A stretch of 64,000 bases of DNA from Brasenia schreberi. Lineage: Eukaryota; Streptophyta; Magnoliopsida; Nymphaeales; Cabombaceae. Within the stretch, counting starts at the first letter, position 1; each line of letters opens with the position of its first letter. Location: NCBI GenBank assembly GCA_036023115.1, contig JAYKKT010000073.1:12835001-12899000 (forward strand). The letters are read 5' to 3'. Both the position numbers and the translations under genes were made by a program. This document shows positions 25,527-39,300 of this stretch, piece after piece. The notes beneath the pieces were generated by a model. The model was not told where the DNA came from. It saw only the letters and a list, made by a program, of their open reading frames with translations, and ran no database searches.

Positions 25527-26044
25527 ACTCCAACAGAATGTGATTGTTGACGCTAGCCAAAGCCAAGATGGATCAATTATCGGCCAAGATGATCTTGTTT
25601 CAAATCAAATCTTGATCAAAATGCAAATTAATGATTAAATTCTTCTTTGTTCCAAGAGTTTTATGCGAAAAGGGATCACAAATAGCAGGGTAAAATGGAT
25701 ATGAAAAGCTGAACATGAAGAAGCAAGCTTCCTTAAAATTATGCGTAGCATACTACTTGATTAATGAATCGAATTTTTGACTGGATCCTGATCCATTTAT
25801 CCAGATTCAAATGTTGTACCTTGAACTTGACTAGCTCATTCGTCAAGCTCGACTCAAGCTCGGCTCCAGCTCCACAAGCTTGAGCCGAATTGAAGTTATT
25901 GTCAAGCAAATCATGAGTGGCTTGTAAATAGCTTGGGTCAGTAACATCCCTAAGGAGTTCTTTGATTACAAGTTATCGACCTAGTTGAATCGGAACTGTA
26001 ACACTAGTTCCCAGCCTAATTAAATCGAGGTATTGTTGTGCATA

Positions 26045-26508
26045 GACGTCTATGGCCGATTCACAACCGACTCAACGATTCAAACCGGAACTGGACTGGC
26101 CGTAGAACCACCGGTAATCGAAGCCGGCATAACCAACCCCAAAACCACAACCAGAACCGGCGGTTCGGTTACGGTTCAGGATTTTTGAAAACCGGCTTAG
26201 AACCAGTGGTTCTAAACCGCCTCTTACTAAAATATATATATATTTTTTAACATCAAATGTCATAAGTCGAGTGATGACTTAACGGTGGGACTTTCCTTAC
26301 TATTGAGCCAAGTGGAGAGTTTGACTTTTCGGAAGGGGCAATGCCCCATTTCTTTTAAAAGAAACAAATTTTTAATTGGTTTTGGAAGTGGTTTCAAAAT
26401 TAGAACCGAAACCATCCGGAAACTCAAAACCAGAACCAAAACTGTTCCTGGAGCGGTTTGGTTCCAGATAACCTAGAACCACCGGTTCTGGGATCGAAAC
26501 TAGACTGG
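26045..26508. mobile_element. ACCGGTTC-rich element flanked by 9-bp direct repeats
   Basis: The direct repeat TTGTGCATA occurs at 26036-26044 and 26509-26517 and brackets a 464-bp non-coding segment full of AACCGG and GGTTC motifs. The ends share only a short inverted match (GTCTA...CCGAT against GTCTA...TCGAT). A 9-bp duplication would suit a Mutator-like non-autonomous element. The class is inference. Confidence 0.55.
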
Positions 26509-26980
26509 TTGTGCATAAAAGTGGGGATGTATGATCCCACTTTTACATTGATTACAAGGGCCACCTACGGCCCACCCTTGAAGGTGGGCCGCTGGAACAA
26601 AGCTTGCAGTACTGGTTCTGGAAGATGGGCCTCATAATCAAACACCCTCTTGAAGGAATTGATTAACCAAGACTTCAATTCGCGGGCAATCGGATCAATT
26701 GAGCTGGATCATGGTAGACACGAATTTGACTCTAAATCTATTTTATAAAAAAAAATTATATTTCATTATCTTCAAAACACAAAGTATCCTTCTAATACGT
26801 ACGGGCAAAAGAGGCAAAGTCATTTTCTAGACGAGAAGCCTCGTTTTGGCATTCGAGAGAAATATTGCGCTCAGATGTCATTTCTGTGTTTTAGTACGCA
26901 ATGTAAAAAATATCCCATATCCCATATCCTCTCTCTCTCTCTCTCTCTGAGTGTGTCTAAGTGTCGTCTGGCGTCCGGAA

Positions 26981-27137
26981 ATGGAGCTCGGCGTCGCCGT
27001 CCGGCCGAGCTTCAGAGTCCACGTTGGTCACCTGTTTCCTTTTCCAGCAAGATACAAGGGGTATCTCTTTCCTCTCCTTATGAAACCGTCGTCGTTGGTC
27101 TACTCGAGGAAGCGTTTTCGAGCGACGCGCATTGCAG

Positions 27138-27174
<37 letters not shown>

Positions 27175-30100
27175 GCCTGCCTTTTGCTGTCGGAGTTAAG
27201 GTCTAGGAATTCGTTTTCTTGTTTCCTCTCTTTAGGTTCTTGCTTTTTTTTTCACCAAAAAATAAATTTTCTTGCTTGTTAGATCTTTCTGTCTGTTTGG
27301 TTAGTACTCAGACTAAAATTTTTTTAAGACCAATATTTGGGTGGGATTTAATGCGTCTAACTAATCGCGAGTTTGGATTGGAAATTTGAAGGAAAGAGAA
27401 TTCAAGTGTCCTATCTCATCATATTCGCAATTCTGAATTTCACTTTGGTAATGCTAGTTCGAAGTCTCAATCCTTACAATACTCTCGTTTATATTCCCCA
27501 CCTCCTAATGGGAACTTGTATTTCCCCGCAAGTCGACGAGGAGACATGTAAGGACGCAAATTGTGAGCTCCTCAGGATTTATCCAAACATATACTCACGG
27601 TAGAGAAATTTTGTTCCAAATTTGCAGTTTGTCGAATCTAGTTCCTGTATTTGGTAAGAGGAAATGATTATGTTTTGGTTTCCAACTCCCAAAGAATGCA
27701 ATTTAGTTTGAGCTTTCTAATCACTTAAGTCTTTGGTATCCGCTGGTCATTGAGAAGACTATCTAGAATTAGAGAATTGAAAGCAGTTGTTCTTGTACGA
27801 ACAAAATAATGTGATTTCTAGTTACAAATGTTCGAAAATTATACAACAAAAAGGCTTCATACATGCACCTTTTCTTCGATTCCTATAATTATTTTGCGAA
27901 AACAACCATTGTTGAGGGATGTTGTCTCCATTCCATCAAATCCTGAATTCCTACGGTTGTTTCTAAAGAAATCAAGCTTATCATGATTTTTGTGTAGCTT
28001 GACAGTCTACCGACCTTATTAACGGGAGTTGCAAATCGGCCTCCAAAGACTGGTGACAATGTTACCACAAATGTATGAAGTTGATTGTCACTACTACTAT
28101 GATGAGCTATGTCACACATACACCTCTAGGAGGTGGAGTATCGGCCTCGACACTGTACCGACACAGTGTGTCTATGAAATGCCGACACGATCAACGTGTT
28201 GAAACTCATGCAGTCAACGTGTCGGAGTCCATATGTGTCCAATTTGTTCCTCTTCGCGTCCCAGCCTTCCTCTTCTCCTCTTATGCTCTTCGTCGGCTGG
28301 TGACCTCATTCGTTTTGCTTTTAGATGAATCCCTATGCAGTGAACCACAACTGTCCTATTGCAAGTTCGGCAAACTTGAGTTTCCGCAGACTTTGCAAAC
28401 GCAGAACACAATAGAGGGGAAGAGCATTCCCGTCTTTTGCCTTGCAAAACAGAGAAGAAGTCGTGCTAGAAGCGTTTAAATTGTGGAACCTATGAGCCAT
28501 TCCATTCTAAGTCCACTGTTCGGTGTCGATGGTACACTGCCCCTTGCAAACGCTGAACACCTACTGATGTTCTTGACTTGCACTTGGGTTAATGTTCCCG
28601 TTGTTCTTCAGTTCAAACACTCGATTGACAAAGGGGGAGGGGACCCCACAGTTTCACTTGCCTATTCTTCTTCGCTCACTGACAGCGACTCTTTTTCTTC
28701 TTTTTATCCAGCATATGACCACCGATGACCGTTTTCGAAGTGACATCAAGGTACTTATTATCAATTGTCATGTATTCTGCAGATCGAAAAGTTTTCTATA
28801 TAACGTCCTTTGTGCAAACCTCGCTTAAGAAGATTTTTTTCGGAGTTGTTTTTCAACCTTAATTTGCTTGTGCGCCAAACTTGTAGAGATTGCTTTTGTA
28901 TGAACCATATTAACTTGCAATGAAAATCAGATAGCATGAGAGCCTGCATTATCAAACTAGATCATTGGTTGCATTTATTTTGTCTTTGGATATTCAATCA
29001 TGCTTTCCCACGATATGTTTCTTGACTATTAATGTTGTTCTTGTTTTTCAATAAGATTATGAAATTGTGAATTGAGTTGATCCTAAAAATGACCGACAAT
29101 AGGAAAGAAAAAGGAGTATCAATTGAGACTTAGAGTTTTCGTGGAAGTGTTCATTCAAGTTCAGGATCAACCAAAAAACCTTTAATTTCAACACCTCGTG
29201 ATAATGCACTATTATGGATGCACGTGCAAAGGGAGAATCATATGAAGGTGGTGGAGGTAATACACATTTTATGTGTAAATTTTGTAACATGAGTTTTATA
29301 GGATCGTATACTAGAGTGAAGCTCGTCTTTTGAAATTATCAAAACATGGTATAAGAGCACATGCGAATGTGGATTAGGATTTATTAAGACAATTAATGAA
29401 AAAACAAGATAGTATGCAAAGAAGAACGAAATGAGTGAAAAAGGAACACATATTCAATTATTTGGTGGATACAAAGAAGATGAAGAAAAAAAAAAGAAAG
29501 TTAATGCAAAGTGAGTTTAAAGGTTTAAAATGAGCAATTGAAAAATCATTTAATGTAGTTGGAAGGGAAGAGATAAAAATAAAAGTTGGAAGATTTTTTT
29601 CTTAAGTTAATTTCCTTTTAATGTACCAAGAGATCTATATTGGAAAGATCTTGTCACTTTACTGAATTTGAATGGTTATGTTCTTTAAGTTCTAAAAAGT
29701 TGTAAACCATGATTCTTAAAAAAGAAAAAGTCAATATTGAAAAGCTTTTAGAGCATATGAAGTTTTCATGAGAAACTAATGGTGTTTCTATGGTTTCTGA
29801 TGGTTGTTGTGATATTCAAAGGCATTCGCTCATCAATTTTACCACTTATTCAATTAGTGGTCTTATATTTTTGAAGTTTATTGAGGTATCTGGAGAAATT
29901 AAAACTGTAGGCTACAAAGATTTGTTTGTAGAAGTTATTAAGAGTGTTGGACCAGATAATGTTGTACAAATAATCATTGATAATACAACTAATTGTAAAA
30001 GAGAATGATTCAGTTTAGAAGGTGATTATCCATACATTTTTTGGACACTATATATGGCTTATAGTTTAAATTTGGCTCTTTCTTGTATATGTAAGCAATA

Positions 30101-33091
30101 AGAAGATAAAGATAATCATTGTGGATATGAATTGTGTTAATGGATTGAAGATATGACAATATATTATTTAAAAATAAAGAATTTTGTAATGAATCACCAT
30201 TTGATTAATGCCATATTCAAAAGACATTATGGTTTAAAGTTGTTGAAGGTTGCAAAGACACATTTTGCTTCTTTGATTGTGATGGTAAAAAGATTCAAGA
30301 CAATCAGAACATCATTGGTTCATATGGTTACCGATTCGAGCTTAGATTTATACCGTGGTAACAAGGTTGAAGATCAAGCAAGGGCCCAAACAATGAAGGC
30401 TATTATTCTTAACTATTTATGGTGGGACAAGGTATCATATTTTCTTGAATTCATAGTGAAATGTGGGATACCATGATTGAAAAAATTGAGCCAATAATTT
30501 TGAAGCACGAGAAAAAAGAACAATATGAGACACCATCGTTTTATGATCATATTCGTTCTATATTAGTTTCAAGATGAGACAAATGCAACCCTCCCTTGCA
30601 TTGTTTAGCACATTCTTTAAATCCAAGATATTATAGAAAGAAATGGTTGCATGAGAGAAGCGGGCGTACTCCTCCTAATCAAGATCTTGAAATATAAAAA
30701 AAATAGGCAAATGCGTTTGGGAAAGATTTATCGTGAGTCATACTTAATTAGGCAAGTAAATTGTGAATATGAAAAGTTTTCTTGTGTCGGACTTGATTCA
30801 CTAGAAGTACTAGAATCAAGGGATTTTTAAGATCCACTAGATTGGTGGACATGTTTTGGATTCGATATACCTCTTCTTCAAAAGCTTGCATCAAAATTTT
30901 ATCTCAACCTACAACTTCATCTTGTTATGAAAAGAATTGGAGTACATATTGTGAAACTCACAATATCAAAAGGAATAATCTCTAGTAGTCGTGGTGATGA
31001 CCTAGTTTATGTCCATTCAAATTTGAGATTGGTTTCATGATCTAATGCCTAATACAGGTAACTAAGTATTTTATTGCTTTCAAAATTGTTTTCATTTTTA
31101 TTAATCATGGTGATTTAGTTTCATCTTTTATTGTTATTTTTTTTTTAAATATTGCAGTGAAGGAGCATCAAAATATTGGAATACAAATCTAGAGAAATAT
31201 GATTTAAATGGCAATCAAAACTTGCATACCCTTAACATGGAACTCACTGTTTCGTTTTATTTATCAAACATTAAGATTTCCTTTTCATCTTAACTTATGT
31301 TTACAATTACGATGAAATTAATTGTTGTTTACTTGTTTTGCTTTAATATAAAGTTGTGTAGTTACTATTGTCATATACTTATGTTAATTGATGTCTCACT
31401 TGCTTTAGTTTGAATATTATATATATATAATATTATATACCTTAGCCGTGTCTCTACACCCAATATTTTTGAAATTTGCCATATCCCGCACCCGTGTCCG
31501 CACCCACACCCATATCCGTGTGACATAGGTGAGTTCTTTTGTTTGCTCTCACCTCTTGACTGCAAAAAAGAGATGCTTGCATGAAAGGATGTAGCCATTT
31601 TTTGATGTTTGCATGATTAGTTTGTATGCACAGGACAAATGCTACTTATCAATGTGATAGAGATGCAAACTCTGTAAAACATGAAAGGAACCCGTCAGAA
31701 AACAGAAAACATTATTTATTTGAACTTGGTTAGATTAATTTTCTGATCCAACAAGCTTTTACATGAAAGAAACTATAATTATTGTTGTTCCGGACTTTGA
31801 ATTTCATATTGATTAAGTGAATAGGATATCTAGCACAAAGTGCCTTATGTGAGATTTGAGGTTGGTGAAATTTTTGTTTCCTCCCCCCTTCCTATGAACC
31901 AGTTAAATGGATCGGTATTCTGTCTGCTTACAGTTTGTTCCTTATTCAAATATTGAGCAGTATGAGATATGGATTAGTTAACTCGATCTTGCTTGTGTTT
32001 ATATGGTGCATCTGCATCTCATGATTGTTCTCTTCCAAATGAAGGTGCTCAAGAAGCTAGCCAAGTCCTATGAAGAAATGAAGGCTATGCCACTGCTGAT
32101 GTAAAGGTTTCAGTGCAGAGTAAGCTCCTCTCCCAGTAGGCGCAACTCTTTCTGGTGAATGGCATTCGCTCTGTTTCATCCTAAAGTAACTCCTTATAAC
32201 AATTTAATCTGGGTTTTAGCTGGGGTTGCTACATGCTGAGGATGTGAAAAGTTGAATGACGTGACCCCCCAGGATATGGCTCTGGGGGTAGCTTCGAAAC
32301 ATAAAACTTCTTGTAGCCAACTAATCAGATTCGAGTTCATATATGATACGACAAGTTTGAGTCAACGGGAATTCAAATTAACTCAAAATCTCAACTTTGG
32401 AACAATGCTAGGTTGAATTCTTAATCCTTCAAATTCTCCGTGTAGATTTCACACATCCTTGGGTTGGAATTTCGAATTTTCTCATAGATACAAATACACC
32501 CCAACTAGGCGTTGGTGCCATAACTTCCAAGAACAGATTATAGACATGAAATGAGGGATGTATTGGTGCACATAAAAGTCAGAGTGAATTATTGCAAACT
32601 TTTAGCATCAAGAATTTTCATTCTCAAGTGCATTTCTTGATAATTTAACCAAGCTTGACCATTTCCATCCCAAAGCCCTAATGACAAAGGAGGAGGGTTT
32701 TGTTAGGTAGTGAACTGACCAGCGTAAAGCTTATCCAGACCTTTCATCATATCGACTCTAGACAAGATAAAATTTTCAGGTCCTAAAGGAAGTTGAGAAG
32801 CTGACCTGAGCAAAAAAGATGATGGAAGCAGCTGGGCGACCATTTTGAATTCTCTATATGCCTGCATGTACAGTTGTGTTTCTATTGTCTAGCTCAGCTC
32901 TAAAAGGGTCTTGTTTTTCATCACCTCTTGCACTCGTTGATTCTGTATTCAAGAAAGCTATGGATGCCCATGGTAAAGAGGAGAGAGGGTCCCCTCAAGT
33001 CGGTACCTTACCTTGGCCCAGTGACCAAGTTGTGGTTAATGGCAAAATTATCTACCATCGCACTGGTTTTGCTTTCTATAATATGAAGTAG
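26981..33091 (+). pseudogene. Putative unrecognised gene, possibly decayed
   Basis: I do not recognise a family. A promising first exon at 26981-27136 begins MELGVAVRPSF and is Arg/Ser-rich towards its end, like an organelle-targeting peptide, with a donor GT at 27137. A second candidate exon near 27999-28071 encodes LPTLLTGVANRPPKTGDNV and is bordered by AG and GT. Candidate later exons lie at about 32045-32120 (contains TADVKVSVQ if one frame is followed, but a stop interrupts the upstream part of that frame), 32780-32850 (VLKEVEKLT, then an in-frame stop, then AKKMMEAAGRP) and about 32930-33091 (ends VVNGKIIYHRTGFAFYNMK and a stop). Stops within two candidate exons suggest a pseudogene, or that my exon choice is wrong. 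A hAT element occupies the large central intron. Confidence 0.3.
29230..31050 (+). mobile_element. hAT transposon remnant (BED finger, DUF659, hAT dimerisation)
   Basis: Domains follow in the usual order on the plus strand. A BED-type zinc finger start at about 29240-29330 shows CKFCNMSF. A DUF659 part at about 29790-30010 has the SDG start and VVQIIIDNTTN motif. A middle region at 30150-30476 has a decayed TRFA-like stretch and LNYLWWDKV. The C-terminal part has PPLHCLAHSLNPRYY (about 30590-30640) and a dimerisation region at 30850-31040 ending DDLVYVHSNLRLVS. Stops and frameshifts are scattered through it. Sequence at 31440-31530 with repeated CCGTGTCCGCACCC motifs may be its 3' sub-terminal end, and that at 28130-28220 (repeated CGACAC) its 5' end; both are inference. 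Confidence 0.82.
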
Positions 33092-34581
33092 CAGTCTGTC
33101 ACTTCTTTTTGGCTTCAAATCGCACACAAACAAGAATACATGCCTAATTAACTTCTGGTCTTTGACTGGAACCTCGATGAGCAATCTTGTAACGGATCTC
33201 ACTTTAGTGTGGGATGAGACTTTTCTTTTGGTTCAGTGAGTGGGTATCCCGTCTTATTTTTAGGACACACACACAGAGACACACATGGCTTCTTCATTCA
33301 TTTCATACACCGTCCGAAAGCTGACACAATCTATACAAACCAATCAACATTGATGTACGAGTTATAAACCAGGGTTCCTTTTTCAGTCCTGTGATAATTT
33401 GGACTTGCACCAACTTTTCTCCTTCATTTTCAGTGAAATTTGCACTCTACATTTTTAACTTCTTCCACAAAACAACGCATCATTTCCCTTCAAATGATAA
33501 TCATTATGTCATGCCAAATCCCCCCATGGAAGCTTCTAGAATGCTCTTCTTCTATTGTTTTAGAAAGTTCTGCAACTCCCAGGCACTTGGTGGCAAGCAG
33601 AACGACCACAAGGAGAGAGCAACAATAGAAAGCACCTAGCCTTCGCCACCAGTGACTTACCGCACGTCCACATAGCTCACTTCTCACTCAACCAACAATG
33701 AAGGGAGCCACAATATCACCACGCAGACCAAGAAACCACCCGTTCCTCCTTTCCATGCTGTGTAAATCTTCACCTTTCTTTGCATCTATACCCTCTCTCT
33801 CTCTCTCTCTAGCAATATTTCTTTTCTTATTTGGCCCAGGGTAGCTAAAACATAGTTACCTTGTTGAGTGGAAGGAGGCAGATCGGGGCTTGATCGCTGT
33901 ACCTACAGGCTACAGATGTAGTAGGTTTTGTTGGAGAAGGGGAGCCCCTAGTTGTCCTGAAATCAGTGAAGGATACTGCAACTGCACATAGTTTTTTGTC
34001 AAGACTCCTCTAGTGTCTATCTTGTGAGTTAGAGGGCTTAGATCAATGTACCTCTTTTTGCTATGTTAGAAACTCCCTGCAATACAAACCTTGAGCTTAT
34101 AATGATCTCAAATGGCTATATATGCTTTTCAGTGACAGTTGTCTCTCTAATTAAGATCTGCGTTCAGTGGTAGTTATTTGTGGTTCAGATTCGATGCACA
34201 TAGCTGAATTGCCCTTTTCTCCTTTCATCCTTCGGAAATTGAACTGGTGGTTTTATACTTTGTATGAGATTTTTTCCAGCAAATATAGAACATTCATTCA
34301 AAGAAGAAGGTAGAAAGGAGGCTTTGTGAAGCAGAAAGAGGGATCTCCCGTCATGAAATATAGAAGATAAAACAAGTAAATCATTGACACTATAGCAGTA
34401 TTTATCCTTGCAAGGCTCTGTTATAACTTCCTGTTAAGACAATGCAGAGGACTGCGAAATGGATTGCTCTATCGTCAATCCTTGGAACACAAACAAGCTT
34501 GTCCAAAAAACTTTTGGTAAGCACAAAGCGTTCCCCCTCCTGAGTACAAAATCACTCTACCCATTGGTCCCTGCCTTCTCT

Positions 34582-34616
<35 letters not shown>

Positions 34617-36323
34617 AGAGAGAGAGAGAGAGAGAGAGAGGAATTGTAGGAAGCCAAGCAGCAGCAAGCTGACGGCTACCCCTCGTCTCTCATGCATGAG
34701 AAACCAAGCAGCAGCAACAGCAAGCTGACGGCTTCCCCACTTTCAAATGAGGAAGCGGGGAAGCAAGAAGAGCAAGCACAGAGAATTCGTGGACGAGTAT
34801 GCACGTGTGCGTGTAGTGGGGCTCTCTGTACAAATGGATGAGGTAAGATAGCAAGGTTACAATGTTTGCAACATGCATGAACGTACCCATAAGCAAACTA
34901 TGCGAGTGTGGCAATGACAACACGAGAGAACATGAGTTTATATATATATATATATATATATTGATTGGATTCTGTTCACCACTCACCTTTTTCTACCCAT
35001 TGCTTTTGATGACATCAATATGACAACAATATCCTTGATAGTTTTTAAAAAATTCTTGAAATTTTTTAAAGTACCCTCAAAACAATGGATAATAGCATTG
35101 AGCCCTCAATGTGTCATGAATCTTTTAAACTGTCGGGAAATTTTCGTTCAGAAAGGCCCGCGATGGTGCTATCCTTGATAGCCAACTCTCCCGGGAGAAG
35201 CGATTTGCAAAGCGTGACACAATTGAAGCAAGAGAATCCTTTATTGATGAACACCAGTTATGAACCTCACATGTTTGACAACACTTTCACGAGAGCTCCG
35301 TTTCTCCATTCACTCAGTCGATTGCATGCATTCGATCACTCGCCAACGTCTAAACCTCCAATCCATCCGCCGGACACTACCTTTGACCACTACCATGACT
35401 GCAACCATTCCCGTCGGTTGCCTTCTCCAACTGCCAGGTGAGTCACCTTTTGCATGTTTGAATTTCAGACTTTCTTCAAGGCATGACCATTCCCTCGATT
35501 GCAACCCACTATCAAGCAACCGCAGGCCACTAATTACTCCAATCTCCACTTGGAATAACCTCTCCTGAAGATCAATCCATTTCAGCTCCTACATCTATAC
35601 GTACAGCTATTCCACCCGTACATCTGTTTCCTCCAAGATGAAAATGGCTTAGCAGGATATTCCTATTCACCTATCATTTTAATTAATCGTTTTAATTATG
35701 ATGATTTATGAAATTAATCGGTATTAAAAATTATCTTAAATCTGATTAGTGAGGGCCAATATGGCCCGATGTAGACAGTGACGGATCCAGAATTTTGCAT
35801 GTGGTGGGACGAATAGACCATGAGGCTGTTTAAGGTGGGGCGGTCGCCCTACCTTGGCTCAATATAGATCTGTCACTGGATGTGACGAGCAAGCTACGTA
35901 CTCCACACATTCAACCCTGAGCTCTATACTTTGAGTTAACTTTTTGAATTTCGGGTAGGGCGAAAGCACACATCGGCTCGAACGTGTAGGTCCATTACTG
36001 TGTATGTGTTACTCGTTCAAATTGTGCAGCAAATTTGATTTGATTTTAACTAATCTCCTTAGATACTCTAAGAACCGTTCATTTAAAGAGCATCAATCGC
36101 TGGTAGGAGTCAACAACGAGGTTATGAAAGAAAAAGTGGGGGTGTTCATGCAACAGCCAGAACCAAACCAAACTACGAGAGGTTCAAGATGTTTGGCACT
36201 TTGGGTCGGTTTTAGCTGGAAAAATTTATGGCGGTTCGGCTTACAGTTTTAATGTTGGAATCGAACCATGAGAACTAAATCAAACCGAATAATTATATAT
36301 ATATATATATTCACATTTTATAT
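33092..36323. other. Stretch without a clear gene
   Basis: Contents are a CT tract near 33792-33810, a (TA)n-(GA)n tract at 34587-34640, a (TA)n tract near 34941-34961, the MITE at 35776-35878 and a short ACCGGTTC-type block near 36150-36290. An open frame at 35085-35441 (118 codons, His/Pro-rich end) has no recognised domain and is not supported. Confidence 0.5.
35776..35878. mobile_element. hAT-type MITE, copy 3
   Basis: It starts CAGTGACGGATCC and ends GATCTGTCACTG, in inverted orientation to each other. The middle (AAGGTGGGGCGGTCGCCCTA) matches copy 2 at 25355-25526. The flanks GATGTAGA and GATGTGAC may be a decayed 8-bp duplication. Length is 103 bp. Confidence 0.75.
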
Positions 36324-36340
36324 GTATATAAGATTATAAA

Positions 36341-39300
36341 CAACAACAACAACTAAGCCTTTTCCCATACTAGACAGGGTTCGCTACATGGATTCTTTGT
36401 TTTCACAGAGTCCTATCATGTGTCATGTTAGCAGTTAACTCACAATAAGCTAGATCATTCTTTATTGTTTCTTTCCAACACTTTTGTGGTCATCCTCTAC
36501 CTCTTTTAATACTCTCAAAATCTAGTTTTTCGTACCTTCTTACAGGCTTTTCTTTTGATCTTCTTTCTATATGTCCAAACCACCTTAAACGATATTCTCT
36601 CATTTTATGCTTTATTGGTGCTACACATAATTTATTTCTAATAACCTCATTATGTATACAGTCTTTTCTTGTATGACCACTCATCCATCTCAACATCTTC
36701 ATTTTTGTCACAAACATCTTTTGTACATATTGATGATTAACTACCCAATACTCATAACTATAAAACATGGCAGGTCTAATTGCTACGCTATAATATTTAC
36801 CTTTTAATTTTAATGGTATCTTCTTATCACAAACAATACTTGATGCTCCTCTCCATTATAACCAACCAGCATTAATTCTATGCGTAACATCTCCATCAAT
36901 TCCTTCATTACTCTGAAAAATTGACCCTAGGTATTTAAAACTTTCCTTGTGGGGATGCAATGCGTGCCAATTTTAATTTCTATATCCTCTGAAGTAACCA
37001 AATGATCAAATTTACATTCAATATATTTTGTCTTTGTTTTACTAAGTCGAAAGCCTTTACTTTTTAATGTTTTTGTTTATAGTTCCAATTTTCTATTAAC
37101 TTTTTCCTTAGACTCCTCCACTAACATAATGTCATCTGCAAATAACATACACTAAAGTACTTCATCTTGAATATGTTTTGTTAACTCATCAATCACCATT
37201 ATAAATAAGTATGGACTTAAAGTTGATCCTTGATGTAACCAATATTAACTTCAAAGAACTATGTCATTTTTTTATGAGTCCTCACACATGTTTTTGCACC
37301 ATCGTACATGTCTCTTATAAGGTTTATGTATGTTAATGAGATATTTCTTTTTTCTAAAGTTTTCCAAAGAACGTCCCTCATTACCCTATCGTAAACCTTT
37401 TTTAAATCAATAAATATAATGTGAAGGTCTTTCTTTTTCAATTTAAAATGTTTCATAAAATGTCTCAAAAGGTGAATTGCTTCAATAGTAGATATGCCTG
37501 GCATGAATCCAAATTGGTTCTCTGTTGAACTCAATACTTGTCTTAACCTACGTTCGACAATTCTTTTCTATAATTTCATAGTATAATTCATTAACTTGAT
37601 ACCCCAATAATTTGCACAATTTTAAATGTTTCCCTTGTTCTTATATATGGGTATAATTGTACTCGCTCTTCATTCCTTGGGCATCTTTTGGTTTTTTCAT
37701 ATTTCATTAAATAGTCTTGTGAGCCAAGTGATTCCTGTTTCTCTTTGGATTTTCCAAACTTCTATAGGAATATTGTCTGGTGCTACCGATTTACTACCAG
37801 TTTAAGAGCCTCTTTGACTTCATTCTTTTAAATATGTCGGTAGAAATTATGGTTTATATACTTTTCTGATTTGGCTAACTCTCCCAAGCTAATACTAACA
37901 TCTTTATTTTCATTAAAAAACTTATAAAAATAGTTTTTTCATCTATTTCTTATATCATCATTTGTCACTAAAATTTTTTCAGACTCGTCTTTGATGCATC
38001 TAACAGAATTAAGATCTTTAGTTTTCTTATCTCTAGCCTTAGCTATCCTAAAAATAAAGATGTTATAAGAATAATGTATAATGTGTAGTCATATTGTTCT
38101 TATAACCCTCTAAAGTTTCATTAATTTTCTTAGCATAATGTAATTTAGATTTAACTTTTTCATCCTCTGTAGAAATCATCCTCGTCTTCGATGATTGATT
38201 TGGCTAACTCTCAAATTTTAGCTTTTACTTCACTTACTGCCTTTTTCGCTTCCTTCTTTGCTTTCTTATAAGCTTCTAAAGTTTCATTAATTTTCTTAGC
38301 ATAATGTAATTTATAACATGCCCTCTTTGCCTTGATTTTCTTTTGTAGTACTTCACTCCACCACCAAACTTCTTTTTGTGCCAGTACACCTCCCTTAGAT
38401 TCACCTAATACCTCTTTCGCCGCTTTCCTAATATGTATAGTCATATTGTTCTACATATCACAAGGTGTACCAACATAATTTCAAGCATCACCTTGAAGGA
38501 ATTTATGCTTAAATATATCTTATTTCTTGCTTTTGAGATTCCACTATTTAGTCTGAATAGCTCGATGCACTCTTTTCTTCTTTGTCTATTTTTTTATTTG
38601 TAAATCTATCACTAAAAGCGATGTTGGGTGGTTAAGCTTTCTCCTGGAATTACCTTGCAATCTTTACAACACGCTCTAACTTTTTTTCTACAAATAAAGT
38701 AATCAATTTGTATTTGTGATAAACCACTCTTATAAGTAATTAAATGTTCATCTCGTTTTTTGAAGATTGCATTGACTATAAGAGATCAAATGCTATAGCA
38801 AAATTTAAAATCTCCCTACCTTCCTCATTTATATCCTTAAAGCCAAAGTTTCCATGAATACCTTGATATCCTAATGCTTCTTTACCGACATGTCCATTTA
38901 AGTCTCCTCCTAAACAAATCATCTCCCTTTGTGGAATTCTTTGAACTACCTTATCTAACTCTTCTGAAAAAATCATCTTTATACTATCTTCTAGTCCTAC
39001 TTGGGGTGCGTAAGCACAAACTATATTCAAAACCTCTGCTCCTAACACTAATTTTAATGTTATGATTCGATCACCATATCGTTGTATGTATACTACATTA
39101 TCCTTTAAATCTTTATTTATGATAATATCAACTCCGTTTCGAGCATTTTCCTTACTTGAGTACCATAATTTAAAACATTATCATTAATCTCCTTTGCTTT
39201 TTCTCCAACCCACTTTGGATCTTGTAAATATAGAATATGAATCTTTTTTCGAATCATAGTATCTACCACCTCCATTAGCTCACCGAACAATGTTCTAATA

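Noticed and set aside
35085..35441. 118-codon frame as a gene
   Set aside because: No recognised motif, no splice context and two overlapping frames of similar length; not supported.
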